DNA of 64,000 nucleotides, from positions 1 through 64,000 of the forward strand of contig NZ_WWEP01000009.1 of NCBI RefSeq assembly GCF_009848495.1. Reading direction: 5' to 3'. This stretch comes from Flavobacterium sp. MK4S-17. Its GTDB lineage: Bacteria > Bacteroidota > Bacteroidia > Flavobacteriales > Flavobacteriaceae. Below the pieces are notes generated by a model. It was not told the origin of the DNA and ran no database searches. It saw nothing but the letters and a program-made list of their open reading frames with translations. Shown here in pieces: positions 1 to 10,500 of the stretch (within the stretch, counting starts at the first letter, position 1; every line of letters starts with the position of its first letter). The position numbers were made by a program, and so were the translations under genes.

Positions 1-1031
1 TGCTTTCCTGTATATTTCTGTGCGGTTTTATCCCAGCCAACAGCATTGTAAAGTTTTTGTATTTCGGCTGTATAAAACTCTTTGGAATACTCAACATAAA
101 CAGAATCTTTATCCCCCTGGAATTCAGAAATGTTTTTGTGGCAGTTCATACACACATTAAGCGACGGAATACCTGAAGCTTTACTCACCCTTGCAGAAGA
201 GTGGCAATATTTACAGTCTATACCATTATCGCCTGCGTGTATTTTATGAGAGAAATGTATTGGTTGTATTGGCTCATAACCCTGGTCAACGCCAATCTGC
301 ATAAGGTAGCCGTAAACAAAATAAGCACCCGTCAGCAATAACACTATAACTGTCACAAGAACAAGGAACTGGTTTTTAGCATATGCTTTCCAAAGAGAGA
401 TTGAAGGCTCATCTTTTATAATTTCAATACCGTTTGCTGCAGCCACTCGTTTTAATGTCCTGTTAACCAAAACAAGCATCACAATAAGCACTGCAAGTAC
501 TAAAACCAAAGCACCAAGTATGAGGTTATTAGAAATACCGCCTTCATTAGCAGCAACCTGCTGAGCACCCCCTGCAGCAGCAGGAGCAGCAGCCTCTTTT
601 GGCTGGGAGGTATATGCCAATATATTATCAATATCCTGGTTTGACAGTTGCGGGAAAGGCGTCATTACCGAATTATTATTTTCAGCAAATAACTTAACAG
701 CAACCGGATCTCCGGCCTTAATCATTGCACTACTGTTCCTTATCCAGCTATATAGCCACTCCCTGTCATGCTTATCCGCAACCCCCCTTAAAGCAGGCCC
801 GGTTGCCTTGGCATCAAGCTTATGGCAGGCAGCACAAAGGGAATTAAAGAGCTCTTTACCCTTTGCAGGATCGCCCTCCCCGGCAGCAGGCGCAGCAGCA
901 GCTTCTTGAGCGGGTGCGGCGGCGGCATCAGCCTGGTCTTGTGCATAAGTAACAGATGAAAATGACAGTGATAAAGCCAGGCAGAACATTAAAATTCCTG
1001 AAATCGAAGTATGGTTACCCACTTTTTTCAT
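1..1031 (-). CDS. Multihaem cytochrome c of alternative complex III (ActA-like, N-terminal monohaem domain), 3' end outside window
   Basis: 343 codons are visible from the ATG at 1031; the C-terminus lies beyond the left edge. The order is a signal peptide ending near YAQ, an Ala/Pro-rich linker, a monohaem cytochrome c domain with CAACH near residue 65, a second Ala/Pro linker, two hydrophobic segments (about residues 178-200 and 222-245) and then periplasmic haem motifs CKYCH and CMNCH near the edge. In the family, ActA is the pentahaem subunit of alternative complex III, which passes quinol electrons to cytochrome c or the oxidase. The N-terminal monohaem module resembles ActE, so this looks like an ActE-ActA fusion. 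The remaining Act genes should follow to the left. A good promoter lies at 1114-1142. The family call rests on layout and motifs; the full haem count is not visible. Confidence 0.8.
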   Translation of the reverse strand, partial: MKKVGNHTSISGILMFCLALSLSFSSVTYAQDQADAAAAPAQEAAAAPAAGEGDPAKGKELFNSLCAACHKLDAKATGPALRGVADKHDREWLYSWIRNSSAMIKAGDPVAVKLFAENNNSVMTPFPQLSNQDIDNILAYTSQPKEAAAPAAAGGAQQVAANEGGISNNLILGALVLVLAVLIVMLVLVNRTLKRVAAANGIEIIKDEPSISLWKAYAKNQFLVLVTVIVLLLTGAYFVYGYLMQIGVDQGYEPIQPIHFSHKIHAGDNGIDCKYCHSSARVSKASGIPSLNVCMNCHKNISEFQGDKDSVYVEYSKEFYTAEIQKLYNAVGWDKTAQKYTGK

Positions 1032-1113
1032 ATTAAAAATGATTATCGACAATTTTGGTACGATTTTTTCTTGTACACCTTATAAAAACAGTATACTTTT
1101 TAAAAAACTCCCA

Positions 1114-1142
1114 CAAAAATACGACTTATGAATTATTCTCAA
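1114..1142 (-). promoter_or_regulatory. Promoter of the cytochrome (act) operon
   Basis: On the minus strand TTG (1142-1140) is followed after 18 bases by TATTTTTG (1121-1114), an exact match to the Bacteroidota consensus TTG-N17..23-TAnnTTTG. It lies about 83 bases before the cytochrome ATG. Confidence 0.6.
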
Positions 1143-1194
1143 ACCTTAAATAAATCTTAAGGCATAATTTATAACAATTCTAAATAAATTACAT

Positions 1195-1226
1195 TTGCAT
1201 GCAAAAATAATTAAATTGTACTTTTG
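1195..1226 (+). promoter_or_regulatory. Promoter of the SPOR-domain gene
   Basis: TTG (1195-1197), a 21-base spacer and TACTTTTG (1219-1226) match the Bacteroidota promoter. The start codon follows 18 bases later. A second exact -7 type match, TACATTTG, overlaps the -33 element at 1190-1197 and could be an alternative start site. Confidence 0.55.
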
Positions 1227-1244
1227 TTATAAACTAGCTTCATT

Positions 1245-1634
1245 ATGAGAATTTTAAAATCAGACTACCTTAAATATACCTTTTTTATAGCACTTGCCTT
1301 TGGCTCAAAATGCATTGCACAGCAACAGGATGTTACCGTTGTGCAGGATGACAGGTTTACACAGCTTTTAGCCGAGAAAAGAAAGCTTAATCCTTCAATT
1401 ATAGTTAATGACCGTTATAAAATCCAGATTTTTTACGGTGATAACGACAAAGCACGAAGAACACTGTCGGAATTTAAGCGTGATTTCAGGAACATGGAAG
1501 GCACTATAGTATATGAAAACAATACTTACAAAGTGTGGGTTGGCAGTTTTGACACCCGTATTGAAGCTGAGAAGAATATAGCCGACATCCGAAAAAAATA
1601 TCCGTATGCCTTAATGATAAGGCCAAACAAATAA
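1245..1634 (+). CDS. Exported SPOR-domain protein
   Basis: A 129-residue protein with an N-terminal hydrophobic signal peptide (cleavage likely after about residue 25, CIAQ). Its C-terminal 75 residues show the SPOR pattern: a YKIQIFYG beta strand, a helix with aligned basic and acidic residues, then YKVWVGSF followed by an A-E helix ending in the strand YALMIRP. SPOR domains bind septal peptidoglycan stripped of stem peptides, so a periplasmic wall-associated role is likely. It is transcribed away from the cytochrome gene and ends in a bidirectional terminator shared with infB. The short length leaves room for only one SPOR repeat, so it is not a full DedD or FtsN homologue. Confidence 0.8.
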   Translation: MRILKSDYLKYTFFIALAFGSKCIAQQQDVTVVQDDRFTQLLAEKRKLNPSIIVNDRYKIQIFYGDNDKARRTLSEFKRDFRNMEGTIVYENNTYKVWVGSFDTRIEAEKNIADIRKKYPYALMIRPNK

Positions 1635-1650
1635 AAAATGAACTATAAAA

Positions 1651-1679
1651 AAGAAGCCCGCTCATTGAGCGGGCTTCTT
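1651..1679. terminator. Bidirectional terminator between the SPOR gene and infB
   Basis: A 13-bp perfect stem (AAGAAGCCCGCTC and its complement) with a 3-nt ATT loop, flanked by A-tract and T-tract, sits between converging genes and can serve both strands. Confidence 0.9.
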
Positions 1680-1697
1680 TTTTATAAACCTTGAAAC

Positions 1698-4496
1698 TTA
1701 TAGTTTCTTCTTAACTTCAACTTCCTGGTAGGCCTCAATAATATCAAGTTGTTGCAAATCGTTATAATTCTTAATCTGCATACCACAGTCATACCCTTTT
1801 GAAACCTCTTTAACATCGTCTTTAAAGCGTTTCAATGTAGCCAGTTCACCTGTATAAATTACTACGCCATCTCTTATGAGCCTTATTTTCGAGCTTCTAT
1901 AAATTTTACCATCGGTAACCATACATCCGGCAATAGTACCTACTTTAGATATCTTGAATATTTCACGAACCTCTGCTGTTCCTGTAACTTCTTCTTTAAG
2001 TTCCGGCGAAAGCATACCTTCCATCGCATCCTTAACATCATCAATGGCATCATAAATAATTGAGTAGTTCCTGATGTCGATTTCTTCCCTCTCGGCAAGT
2101 TGTTTTGCATTACCCATCGGCCTTACGTTAAAGCCTATAATGATAGCATCGGATGCCGAAGCAAGCAATACATCAGACTCAGTAATAGCCCCTACCCCTT
2201 TATGTATGATATTTATCTGTATCTCCTCGGTAGATAGTTTAGAGAATGAATCTGACAATGCCTCTACCGAACCATCCACGTCACCTTTAAGGATAATATT
2301 CAGTTCTTTAAACTGACCCAATGCAATCCTTCTTCCAATTTCTGCAAGTGTAATGTGCCTTTGTGTACGTACAGACTGCTCACGCATTAACTGCATACGT
2401 TTGGCTGCAATTTGTTTTGCTTCCTTCTCATCTTCATAAACACTAAACTTGTCGCCCGCTGTTGGAGCACCGTCAAGGCCAAGTATTGATATTGGTGTTG
2501 AAGGGCCGGCCTCTTTTATGTTATGCCCACGCTCATCATGCATGGCCTTAACCTTGCCATGATGTTTACCTGCAAGCACATAATCACCTATCCTTAATGT
2601 ACCACCCTGAACAAGTACTGTGGCTACATAACCACGGCCTTTATCAAGAAAAGCTTCCACTACGGTACCTACAGCCGGTTTATCCGGGTTTGCCTTAAGG
2701 TCTAATATTTCGGCTTCAAGAAGTACTTTTTCAAGCAGTTCGTTTACACCTAAACCTGTTTTAGCAGAAATGTCATGGGATTGTATTTTACCACCCCAGT
2801 CTTCTACCAATAGGTTCATACCCGCAAGCCTTTCCTTAATTTTATCAGGGTTGGCTGTCGGCTTATCTATTTTATTGATTGCAAATATAATTGGCACGCC
2901 TGCCGCCTGTGCATGGTTTATAGCCTCTTTTGTTTGTGGCATTATGTCATCATCAGCCGCAATAACAATAATAGCTATATCGGTTACCTGCGCACCACGT
3001 GCACGCATCGCGGTAAAGGCCTCGTGTCCCGGTGTATCAAGGAAAGTTATTTTTTGGCCGTTTTCCAATGTTACTCCATAGGCACCTATGTGCTGTGTTA
3101 TACCACCCGATTCGCCGGCAATTACATTTTCTTCACGAATGTAGTCAAGTAACGATGTTTTACCGTGGTCAACGTGCCCCATTACAGTAACTATAGGAGC
3201 CCTGTGTTCAAGGTCTTCCTCCCTGTCCTCAACAACCTCTTTAGATTCCTCTATATCGGTAGTTATAAATTCTACTTCATATCCAAACTCGTCAGCAACA
3301 ATACTTAATGTTTCCGCATCAAGGCGCTGGTTCATGGTTACCATGATACCTAACGACATACATACCGATATCACTTTGGTAATAGGCACATCCATCATGG
3401 TTGCTACTTCACCCACGGTAACAAATTCAGTAACCTTAAGCACTTTGCTTCCTTCTTCCATCATTCGCTGCTCATCATCAGTCCTTTGGCGATGGCTTTC
3501 ACGCTTATCCCTCCTGTACTTGGCCGCTTTTGACTTGCTGCCTTTACCCTGAAGTTTTTCCAGCGTTTCACGAATCTGGTTTTTAACCTCTTCCTCGGTA
3601 GGCTCAACCTTGCTTACAATAGCCGGACGTTTACCTTTATTAAAGTCAGGCTTGCCGCCAAACTTGCCACCAGGCCTGTTACCTTGGTTGTTCTGTCCGC
3701 CGCCGCCGGGCTGTCCCTGAGGTTTTGCTGTAATCCTCTTTCTTTTATTTTTATTACCTGCCCCCTGGCCCTGCTGGCCGCCGGCATTGCCTTTGGCATC
3801 TTTTTTAGGTTCTTCCTTCTTCTTTTTAGCCCTTTCAAACTGCGAAAGGTCTATGGTTTGCCCCGTAAAAGTAGTGCCCGAAAGTTTTTGGTATTGTGTT
3901 TTAATTTTATCGTCTTCGGCCTGTTGCTGTGCAGGAGCCTCTTTTTTTTCCTGCTGCTGCTTAGGCTGCGCAGGGGTTATTTTAGGCTGTTTTGCAGGCT
4001 GCTCTTTTGGCTTTTCTGCCACCGGCTGCTCCTTTTCCTTTTTCTCTACCGGTTTTTCTTCTGCTTTAGGTGCAGCAACCTCTTCCTGTTTAGCCGCAGC
4101 CGGAGTGTCTGAAGATGGCTCCTGAGCTTTTTTAGGATTAAGGTCTATTTTACCTACCGCCACAGGACCGGACAATGAAGCTTTTGCTTTTATTACTTCC
4201 TGCCTTTGCCTTTCTTCCTCCTGCTTTCTTTTTTCTTCCAGTTCACGTTCCCTTTCAATCCTTAACGCCTCCTTCTCCTTCTTTTTCTCCTCACTCACCT
4301 CAAGCGAAGCGGCTTTCTTACCCTTATCGGCAGAAAACTGATTGTAAAGGGCATTATATTCCTCACCGGATATCTTTGCATTTGGCGTAGCATCAATATT
4401 GTGGCCCTTATCCTTAAGGAACTCCACAGCCCTGTCCAGTGAAATATTTAATTCCCTTAATACCTTATTAATTCTTATTGCTCTTTCTTCAGACAT
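1698..4496 (-). CDS. infB: Translation initiation factor IF-2
   Basis: This GTPase delivers initiator fMet-tRNA to the small subunit. The 932 residues contain an IF2_N helical domain at the start ([23 protein letters not shown] region), a long low-complexity Lys/Glu/Gln/Pro/Gly segment (about 60-300), a second IF2_N-like helix bundle (about 345-410), then the G domain with G1 GHVDHGKT near residue 440, G3 DTPGHE and G4 NKID, followed by domains II, III and IV. Length is normal for Bacteroidota. It is the last gene of a rimP-nusA-infB operon, 52 bases after nusA. The charged linker gives strong artefactual ORFs on the opposite strand, which are not annotated here. Confidence 0.98.
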   Translation of the reverse strand: MSEERAIRINKVLRELNISLDRAVEFLKDKGHNIDATPNAKISGEEYNALYNQFSADKGKKAASLEVSEEKKKEKEALRIERERELEEKRKQEEERQRQEVIKAKASLSGPVAVGKIDLNPKKAQEPSSDTPAAAKQEEVAAPKAEEKPVEKKEKEQPVAEKPKEQPAKQPKITPAQPKQQQEKKEAPAQQQAEDDKIKTQYQKLSGTTFTGQTIDLSQFERAKKKKEEPKKDAKGNAGGQQGQGAGNKNKRKRITAKPQGQPGGGGQNNQGNRPGGKFGGKPDFNKGKRPAIVSKVEPTEEEVKNQIRETLEKLQGKGSKSKAAKYRRDKRESHRQRTDDEQRMMEEGSKVLKVTEFVTVGEVATMMDVPITKVISVCMSLGIMVTMNQRLDAETLSIVADEFGYEVEFITTDIEESKEVVEDREEDLEHRAPIVTVMGHVDHGKTSLLDYIREENVIAGESGGITQHIGAYGVTLENGQKITFLDTPGHEAFTAMRARGAQVTDIAIIVIAADDDIMPQTKEAINHAQAAGVPIIFAINKIDKPTANPDKIKERLAGMNLLVEDWGGKIQSHDISAKTGLGVNELLEKVLLEAEILDLKANPDKPAVGTVVEAFLDKGRGYVATVLVQGGTLRIGDYVLAGKHHGKVKAMHDERGHNIKEAGPSTPISILGLDGAPTAGDKFSVYEDEKEAKQIAAKRMQLMREQSVRTQRHITLAEIGRRIALGQFKELNIILKGDVDGSVEALSDSFSKLSTEEIQINIIHKGVGAITESDVLLASASDAIIIGFNVRPMGNAKQLAEREEIDIRNYSIIYDAIDDVKDAMEGMLSPELKEEVTGTAEVREIFKISKVGTIAGCMVTDGKIYRSSKIRLIRDGVVIYTGELATLKRFKDDVKEVSKGYDCGMQIKNYNDLQQLDIIEAYQEVEVKKKL

Positions 4497-4548
4497 ATAA
4501 TGTTTTTAGTATTTTCTTTTGTTGTGTTGTATAACAATTTATTTATAC

Positions 4549-5787
4549 TTACTCTTCAAATTCTTCTCTTAATATCTTCATCACCTCCTGTATGGTTTCC
4601 TCTTCCAGGTCTGTCCTCCTAACAAGGTCTTCAACGTCCTGGTTAAGCACACTGCGTGCGGTGTCAAGGCCTATTTTAGCAAACTCCTGGATTATCCATT
4701 CATCAATTTCATCCGAGAATTCGGTTAATTCAACATCCTCTTCCATAGGGCTTCCCTCACGGATTACATCAAGCTCATAACCTGTTAAAAAGCCTGCCAG
4801 CTTAATATTATGCCCACCGCGCCCAATGGCCTTGGAAACTTCGTCAAGCTTAAGGAAAACCTCAGCCCTTTTGGCCTCTTCATCTATTTTGATAGAAGAA
4901 ACTTTTGCCGGGCTCAACGCCCTTGATATATACAATTGCGTATTGGTAGTATAGTTGATAACATCTATATTTTCATTACCCAGCTCGCGCACTATACCGT
5001 GAATACGGGAACCTTTCATACCAACACAGGCGCCTACAGGGTCTATCCTGTCATCATAAGAGTCAACCGCAACTTTAGCTTTTTCACCCGGTATCCTTAC
5101 TACTTTTTTAACGGTAATAAGCCCGTCAAAAACCTCCGGTATTTCCTGCTCAAACAGTTTTTCAAGGAATTTTTCAGAAGTCCTGCTCATAACAATCTGT
5201 GGCTTGTTGCCTTTAAGCTCAACGCTTTCAATAATACCACGAACGTTATCTCCTTTCCTGAAAAAATCAGATGGGATTTGCTTTTCTTTAGGCAAAACTA
5301 TCTCATTTCCTTCATCATCCACCAAAATTACAGCTTTTGGGCGAACATGGTGCACTTCAGCAGTATAAATATCACCTACAAGGTCTTTAAACTGCTTGTA
5401 AAGGTTGGTGTTATCATGCTCGTGTATTTTGGAAATAAGGTTTTGGCGCAGTGCCAGTATAGCCCTCCTGCCTAGTTGGATAAGCTTCACTTCTTCCGAA
5501 ACATCTTCGCCTACCTCAAAGTCAGGCTCAATTTTCCTTGCTTCGGAAAGTGAAATTTCAGAGTTCGGGTCTTCTACCTCGCCATCGGCAACCACTACCC
5601 TGTTCCTCCATATCTCCATATCCCCTTTGTCGGGGTTTATAATTATATCAAAATTATCGTCAGAACCGTATTTCTTTTTCAGTGCATTCCTAAATACATC
5701 TTCAAGAATCGCCATCAACGTAACACGATCTATAAGCTTATCATCTTTAAACTCTGAAAACGAATCGATTAATGCAATATTTTCCAT
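4549..5787 (-). CDS. nusA: Transcription termination/antitermination factor NusA
   Basis: This RNA polymerase-associated elongation factor modulates pausing, termination and antitermination. The 412 residues give the NusA N-terminal domain (1-125), an S1 domain (about 130-200) and tandem KH domains (about 230-345; GMKGSRIHGIVREL and GRGGHNIKLA GxxG loops), ending in a short acidic tail. The C-terminal acidic repeats of enterobacterial NusA are absent, as is usual in this phylum. It is the middle gene of the rimP-nusA-infB operon, 20 bases after rimP. The rimP leader hairpin at 6286-6305 could be an autoregulatory target. Confidence 0.97.
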   Translation of the reverse strand: MENIALIDSFSEFKDDKLIDRVTLMAILEDVFRNALKKKYGSDDNFDIIINPDKGDMEIWRNRVVVADGEVEDPNSEISLSEARKIEPDFEVGEDVSEEVKLIQLGRRAILALRQNLISKIHEHDNTNLYKQFKDLVGDIYTAEVHHVRPKAVILVDDEGNEIVLPKEKQIPSDFFRKGDNVRGIIESVELKGNKPQIVMSRTSEKFLEKLFEQEIPEVFDGLITVKKVVRIPGEKAKVAVDSYDDRIDPVGACVGMKGSRIHGIVRELGNENIDVINYTTNTQLYISRALSPAKVSSIKIDEEAKRAEVFLKLDEVSKAIGRGGHNIKLAGFLTGYELDVIREGSPMEEDVELTEFSDEIDEWIIQEFAKIGLDTARSVLNQDVEDLVRRTDLEEETIQEVMKILREEFEE

Positions 5788-5807
5788 GCCAAACTTCTTT
5801 AATTTTT

Positions 5808-6272
5808 TTAAAATGTAATTACTACAACTGCTTCTATAATATCCTGATAAGGTATTTCAGCCTTTTTCAGTACGGTTTCTTTTCCTTTGCCAACCTTTTT
5901 AGGCTCCCTGGCCTTCCATTCCAGGGTTATAAAATTAGCACCTGCCGCGGTAAGCTCTGCCTCAATTTCTTCGGCAGCGGTTTTAACCTTCAGCTTGCGC
6001 CCGATATTCTTTTTATACTGTCTTTTGTCCTTTAAGGGGCTGGCAGCGCCTGCCGAAGCCACTTCAAGGGAAAAATCTTCCTCTTCCCTGTCAAGGTTAT
6101 GCTCTATAGCCCTGCTCACATCAATACAGTCCTGCAATGTTACACCATTGTCGCCATCCAGCGTTACAATAATCTTGTTAGAACCTGTTATTGTAAAGTC
6201 GATAAGGAACAGCGAAGGACGTTCATTCAGTGCATCTTCAAGCAGCTGGCCTACTTTTTCTTTAAACGTCAT
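5808..6272 (-). CDS. rimP: Ribosome maturation factor RimP
   Basis: RimP assists late assembly of the 30S subunit. The 154-residue protein has the expected N-terminal alpha/beta domain, with the [22 protein letters not shown] strand pair and the conserved SRAIEHNLD helix, the linker [20 protein letters not shown], and a C-terminal SH3-like domain. It is the first gene of rimP-nusA-infB, an order conserved in most bacteria. The gene begins 13 bases after a strong hairpin followed by five U residues (6286-6305). Confidence 0.95.
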   Translation of the reverse strand: MTFKEKVGQLLEDALNERPSLFLIDFTITGSNKIIVTLDGDNGVTLQDCIDVSRAIEHNLDREEEDFSLEVASAGAASPLKDKRQYKKNIGRKLKVKTAAEEIEAELTAAGANFITLEWKAREPKKVGKGKETVLKKAEIPYQDIIEAVVVITF

Positions 6273-6285
6273 AATGCTATAAAAA

Positions 6286-6305
6286 GAGGGGACTTCTGTC
6301 CCCTC
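6286..6305 (-). promoter_or_regulatory. Leader hairpin directly upstream of rimP, possible attenuator
   Basis: On the minus strand GAGGGGAC, loop AGAA, GTCCCCTC forms an 8-bp stem followed by TTTTTA, only 13 bases before the rimP ATG. The shape is that of an intrinsic terminator inside the 5' leader. A -7-like TATATTTG lies just upstream at 6341-6334, so the hairpin should be transcribed. NusA autoregulation through leader termination is known in enterobacteria; its existence here is inference. Confidence 0.5.
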
Positions 6306-6368
6306 ATTATTTAGTTTTTATTAAATAACTGCGCAAATATACTAATATTTTTTATATATTGAAAATCA

Positions 6369-6399
6369 TTGGATAATGTAAAATTAATTCCTACCTTTA
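6369..6399 (+). promoter_or_regulatory. Promoter of the universal stress protein gene
   Basis: TTG (6369-6371), a 20-base spacer and TACCTTTA (6392-6399; one mismatch to TAnnTTTG) lie about 50 bases before the start codon. Confidence 0.4.
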
Positions 6400-6447
6400 T
6401 TGTGTTAAATTTCCAACCAAATTTTTGTTAAATTTCACATCTAAACC

Positions 6448-7293
6448 ATGAAAAAAATTCTAGTCCCTACCGACTTTTCTGAACATGCGGAATACGCCCT
6501 AAAGGTAGCTTCACAAATTGCACGTAAAAATAACAGCGAAATATACCTGCTGCACATGCTGGAGTTGCCGGTACAGATAAGCAATGACGGTATAGGCGAA
6601 AGCAACGCAGTAGGCGCAAGCAATGACATACCAGAAGTTATGTTCTTTATGGAAAAAACCCGCGAACGCTTTGAGGAAATTTTAAACGAACCATATCTTG
6701 AAGGCATTACCGTGATTGAAGCCATACAATTTGAGAGGGCTTTTGACGGTATTATAAAACACAGCAAGAAACACGGTATAGACCTTATTGTTATGGGTTC
6801 GCACGGTGCCAGCGGCTTTCAGGAAATGTTTATAGGCTCAAATGCAGAAAAGGTTGTAAGGACATCAGACATACCTGTACTGGTAATTAAAAAGGAAGAA
6901 GCCGAATTTAAAGCTGAGAACCTTATTTTCGCCTCTAATTTTGCAGATGAAATTAAAAAGCCTTTTGCCAAGGTAGTTGAATTTGCAAACAGCTTTAATG
7001 CACACCTGCACCTTGTGTTTATTAACACGCCAAATGATTTCAGGTCAACCCATTCTGCCGAGAAATTAATGCAGGAGTTTGCTGCTAAATTCAGCATCAA
7101 TAACTACAGCACACATATATATAATGATGTAAATATAGAGAAAGGAATACTGCATTTTGCCAACAGCATCAATGCCGATATTATTGGCATGTGCACACAC
7201 GGCAGGCAGGGCCTTGCCCACTTTTTTAACGGCAGCATAAGCGAAGACCTTGTAAACCACTCTGTAAGGCCGGTGGTAACTTTCAAAATATAA
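6448..7293 (+). CDS. Tandem-domain universal stress protein
   Basis: 281 residues with two UspA folds in tandem. The first (1-148) begins KKILVPTDFSEHAEYAL and ends with the ATP-loop pattern GSHGASGFQEMFIGSNAEKVVRTSD..PVLVI. The second, more degenerate fold (about 150-281) ends with MCTHGRQGLAHFFNGSISEDLVNHS..PVVTF. The G-2x-G-9x-G(S/T) loop in both halves suggests nucleotide binding. Such proteins are cytoplasmic and induced by starvation or redox stress. It is a single gene divergent from rimP, closed by the terminator at 7313-7340. Confidence 0.92.
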   Translation: MKKILVPTDFSEHAEYALKVASQIARKNNSEIYLLHMLELPVQISNDGIGESNAVGASNDIPEVMFFMEKTRERFEEILNEPYLEGITVIEAIQFERAFDGIIKHSKKHGIDLIVMGSHGASGFQEMFIGSNAEKVVRTSDIPVLVIKKEEAEFKAENLIFASNFADEIKKPFAKVVEFANSFNAHLHLVFINTPNDFRSTHSAEKLMQEFAAKFSINNYSTHIYNDVNIEKGILHFANSINADIIGMCTHGRQGLAHFFNGSISEDLVNHSVRPVVTFKI

Positions 7294-7312
7294 CAACAAC
7301 TTAAAAGAATAA

Positions 7313-7340
7313 AAAAACCTCTCCAAATGGAGAGGTTTTT
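7313..7340 (+). terminator. Terminator after the universal stress protein gene
   Basis: A 12-bp stem AAAAACCTCTCC / GGAGAGGTTTTT with loop AAAT and a T-tract. On the minus strand it also follows the tRNA-Gln 3' end and may terminate both. Confidence 0.9.
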
Positions 7341-7343
7341 TTG

Positions 7344-7414
7344 TTGGTCCACTAGGACTCGAACCTAGAATGACTGAACCAAAATCAGTAGTGTTACCAT
7401 TACACCATGGACCA
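7344..7414 (-). tRNA. tRNA-Gln (anticodon TTG)
   Basis: The minus strand reads TGGTCCATGGTGTAATGG at the 5' end. The acceptor pair TGGTCCA/TGGACCA is perfect, the anticodon stem-loop is ACTGA-TTTTGGT-TCAGT with anticodon TTG, and the T-arm contains GGTTCGAGTCC. The discriminator is A and CCA is not encoded. Confidence 0.95.
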
Positions 7415-7433
7415 ATCTTGTTCTTTGCGGGTG

Positions 7434-7463
7434 CAAATGTAGCATATAATTTTTTTAAAGCAA
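7434..7463 (-). promoter_or_regulatory. Promoter of tRNA-Gln
   Basis: On the minus strand TTG (7463-7461), 19 bases, then TACATTTG (7441-7434), about 20 bases before the tRNA 5' end. It is an exact Bacteroidota promoter. Confidence 0.65.
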
Positions 7464-7503
7464 ATTTTTTAAAACAAAAAATATTAAAAAAAGATTTTTC
7501 CCG

Positions 7504-7531
7504 TTGTGTAAGATATAAACCGCTTTCTTTG
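7504..7531 (+). promoter_or_regulatory. Promoter of the first DUF2723 gene
   Basis: TTG (7504-7506), 17 bases, TTTCTTTG (7524-7531; one mismatch). The same TTTCTTTG core recurs in front of the downstream paralogue, about 35 bases before its start, suggesting the control region was duplicated with the gene. Confidence 0.4.
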
Positions 7532-7561
7532 TAAGAAACCTAACCAATTATAAACCAATAC

Positions 7562-10500
7562 ATGAACAGTTTAAACTTTAAAAAATGGAATCTTATACTA
7601 GGCTGGACAGTTTTTGCAACAGCTTTTATTGTTTACAGCCTGACTGTAGAGCCCACTGTTAGTTTTTGGGATTGTGGCGAATATATATCTACTTCGTCCA
7701 AGTTAGAAGTTGGGCATCCGCCGGGCGCTCCGCTTTTCCAGATAATCGGTGCCTTTTTTGCCATGTTTGCCCCATCGGCAAGTAAAGTTGCCTTTGCTGT
7801 AAATATGGTTTCGGTAACTGCAGGTGCATTCACCATTTTGTTCATGTTCTGGTCGGTTACCTTGCTGCTACGTAGTTTCATTCCAGACGCAGTTAAGAGT
7901 AAAAGCAATGCTGTAATGGTATTGGGCAGTTCCTTTATTGCCTGCCTTGCCTTTACATTTTCTGACAGCTTTTGGTTTAACGCTACCGAAACCGAAGTAT
8001 ACTCTATGGCATCATTATTTATAGCGTTATTGTTTTGGGCAGGGTTGCGCTGGGGTGAAGACATGCAAAAACCCGGCGGCAATAAATGGGTTTTACTAAT
8101 AAGCCTGCTTACAGGGCTTTCTTTCGGGGTGCATTTCCTGGCACTGCTGGCCATACCATCCATAGGCCTTATTTACTATTTTAAAAATTATAAAACTGTA
8201 ACGCTTAAAAATTTTATAATAGCCAATATAGCCATAGTGGCATTGCTTCTTTTTGTTTTTAAGCTGCTTATGCCTTATACACTGGCTTTATTCGCTAAAA
8301 CCGAAATTTTTATGGTTAACAGCATGGGGCTTCCCTTTAATTCGGGGATAGTTTTTGTAACCCTTGCACTGGCATCTTTTTTCTTTTTTTCATTACGTTA
8401 CACAAGGCGAAAAGGCCTGGTTTTATACAATACCATAACATTATGCATATTGTTTTTATTTGCCGGATTTTCAGTTTGGGTTATGCTCCCTATCCGCTCC
8501 AATGCCAACGTGGTTATTAACGAAAGCCGGCCGGATGATGCTGCCGATGTACTTGCTTATTACAATATGGAGCAATATCCTGAACAAAAACTGGTATATG
8601 GCCCGCTTTATACATCTGCTTATGCAGGCCTTGATAAAAACAATCCTTATACCGACAGCAAGCCAAATTATGAAAGGGACTATAAAACAGGAAGGTATGT
8701 TATTGTAAATAATTACAGGCACGCCTACGAGAATACTGACGGTGCGCATAAATCATTTTTACCGAGAATGGCAAGCGAGAGGCACGCTGCCAACTATATG
8801 GCAATTTCAGGGCCTCCTAAATTCAGCATAAATTACAATTATCCATTCGAATCCGAACTTGCCGCTTACGGAATAGATATCAATCAAATTTCTCCTGAAC
8901 AGGCTACCGACGCAGCAGGCCAGCTTAAAAATGAATTGCAAAACATTATAGTTGAATTTAAAACAGCATACAGTGCAGGCAAGCTTGACGAAAATAGCTA
9001 TGACAGCTTCCTTAAAAATTATGGCAAATACTTAACCATTGAAAAGCCCTCATTTACCGACAATATGGCTTTTATGTTCAGCTACCAGTTCGGGTATATG
9101 TACTGGCGTTACTTTATGTGGAATTTTGCAGGAAGGCAAAGCGATGTGCAGGGTAAATACAATAACGAAGGCAACTGGCTTAGCGGTATTGATTTTATTG
9201 ACGAAATGAGGCTTGGCCCTCAAAACAGCCTTACCGACGATATGCTGGGCAACAAAGGCAGAAACCTGTATTATTTCCTGCCACTTCTTTTGGGGCTTAT
9301 CGGTATTTTATATCATGCAAAAAAAGACCTTAAAAGCTTTTATATACTGCTTGCCTTTTTCCTTTTTACCAGCCTTGCGGTAAAAGTATTTTTAAATGAA
9401 AAACCTTTTGAAGTTAGGGAGAGGGATTATGTACTGGTAGGCTCATTTTATGTATTTGCCATTTGGATAGCTTTTGGGGTGTATGCAATTTATGATGTAC
9501 TGAAAAAATACACCGGCAAAAAATATACAGGCCCTGTAGTGCTTGCAGCATCACTGCTTGCAGCACCGTTTCTTATGGCAAATCAAAACTGGGACGACCA
9601 TAACCGCTCAGGAAGGTACACTGCCCTTGCCATGGCAAAAGCCTACCTCGACTCCTGCGAGCCTAATGCCATATTGTTTACCGTAGGCGACAATGACACC
9701 TTCCCGTTATGGTATGCACAGGAAGTAGAGGGTTACCGTACCGATGTGCGTGTGGTATGCGGCACTTATCTCTCGGCTGACTGGTATATAGACCAGATGA
9801 AGCAGCAGGCTTATGACTCAATGCCGCTGCCGATATCCTTCCTGCATGACCAATATGTGGATGGCACCCGCGATTATATTATCCATAACCCAAAGACAGA
9901 AGCAAGGATGGACATCAAAGATTTTATTACTTTCACACAGCTCGATGATGAAAGGGCAACTGTTGAATTTGAAAACGGTCAGCATGTAAACTACTATCCC
10001 ACCAACAAAATACGCATACCTGTAAACCGCAAACAGGTGCTATCCCAAAAGGTGGTTGGGAAGGATAAACATGATTCTATTGTTCCGTATATTGATATAG
10101 ACTTGCCCAATGCGGTAGGCAAGCACCGGCTGATACAGCTCGACATAATAGCCAATAATAACTGGCAGCGCCCAATTTATTTTACAGGTGGCAGCTTTGA
10201 AGATGAGGAATATATCTGGATGAAGGATTACCTTCAGCTTACAGGCATGACATATAAACTTGTACCGGTTAAAACACCTTACAATGAGGACAGCTTTTTG
10301 GATTTAGGCTATGTGGATTCCGAAAAAATGTATGATACTGTAAAAAAATGGGATTGGGGTAACAGTGGCAGCCCTGATATTTATGTTGACCCGGAAACGA
10401 AAAGGAATAGCTTTAATTACCGTAAAAACCTTGCAAGGCTCACCGATACACTCATAAGCGAAGGAAAAACAGAAAAAGCAAGGGACATAATTAATCTTGC

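Noticed and set aside
3684..4125. Long Leu/Phe/Ser-rich open frames on the plus strand
   Set aside because: They are antisense shadows of the Lys/Glu/Gln-rich linker of infB and have no start context or homology-like pattern.
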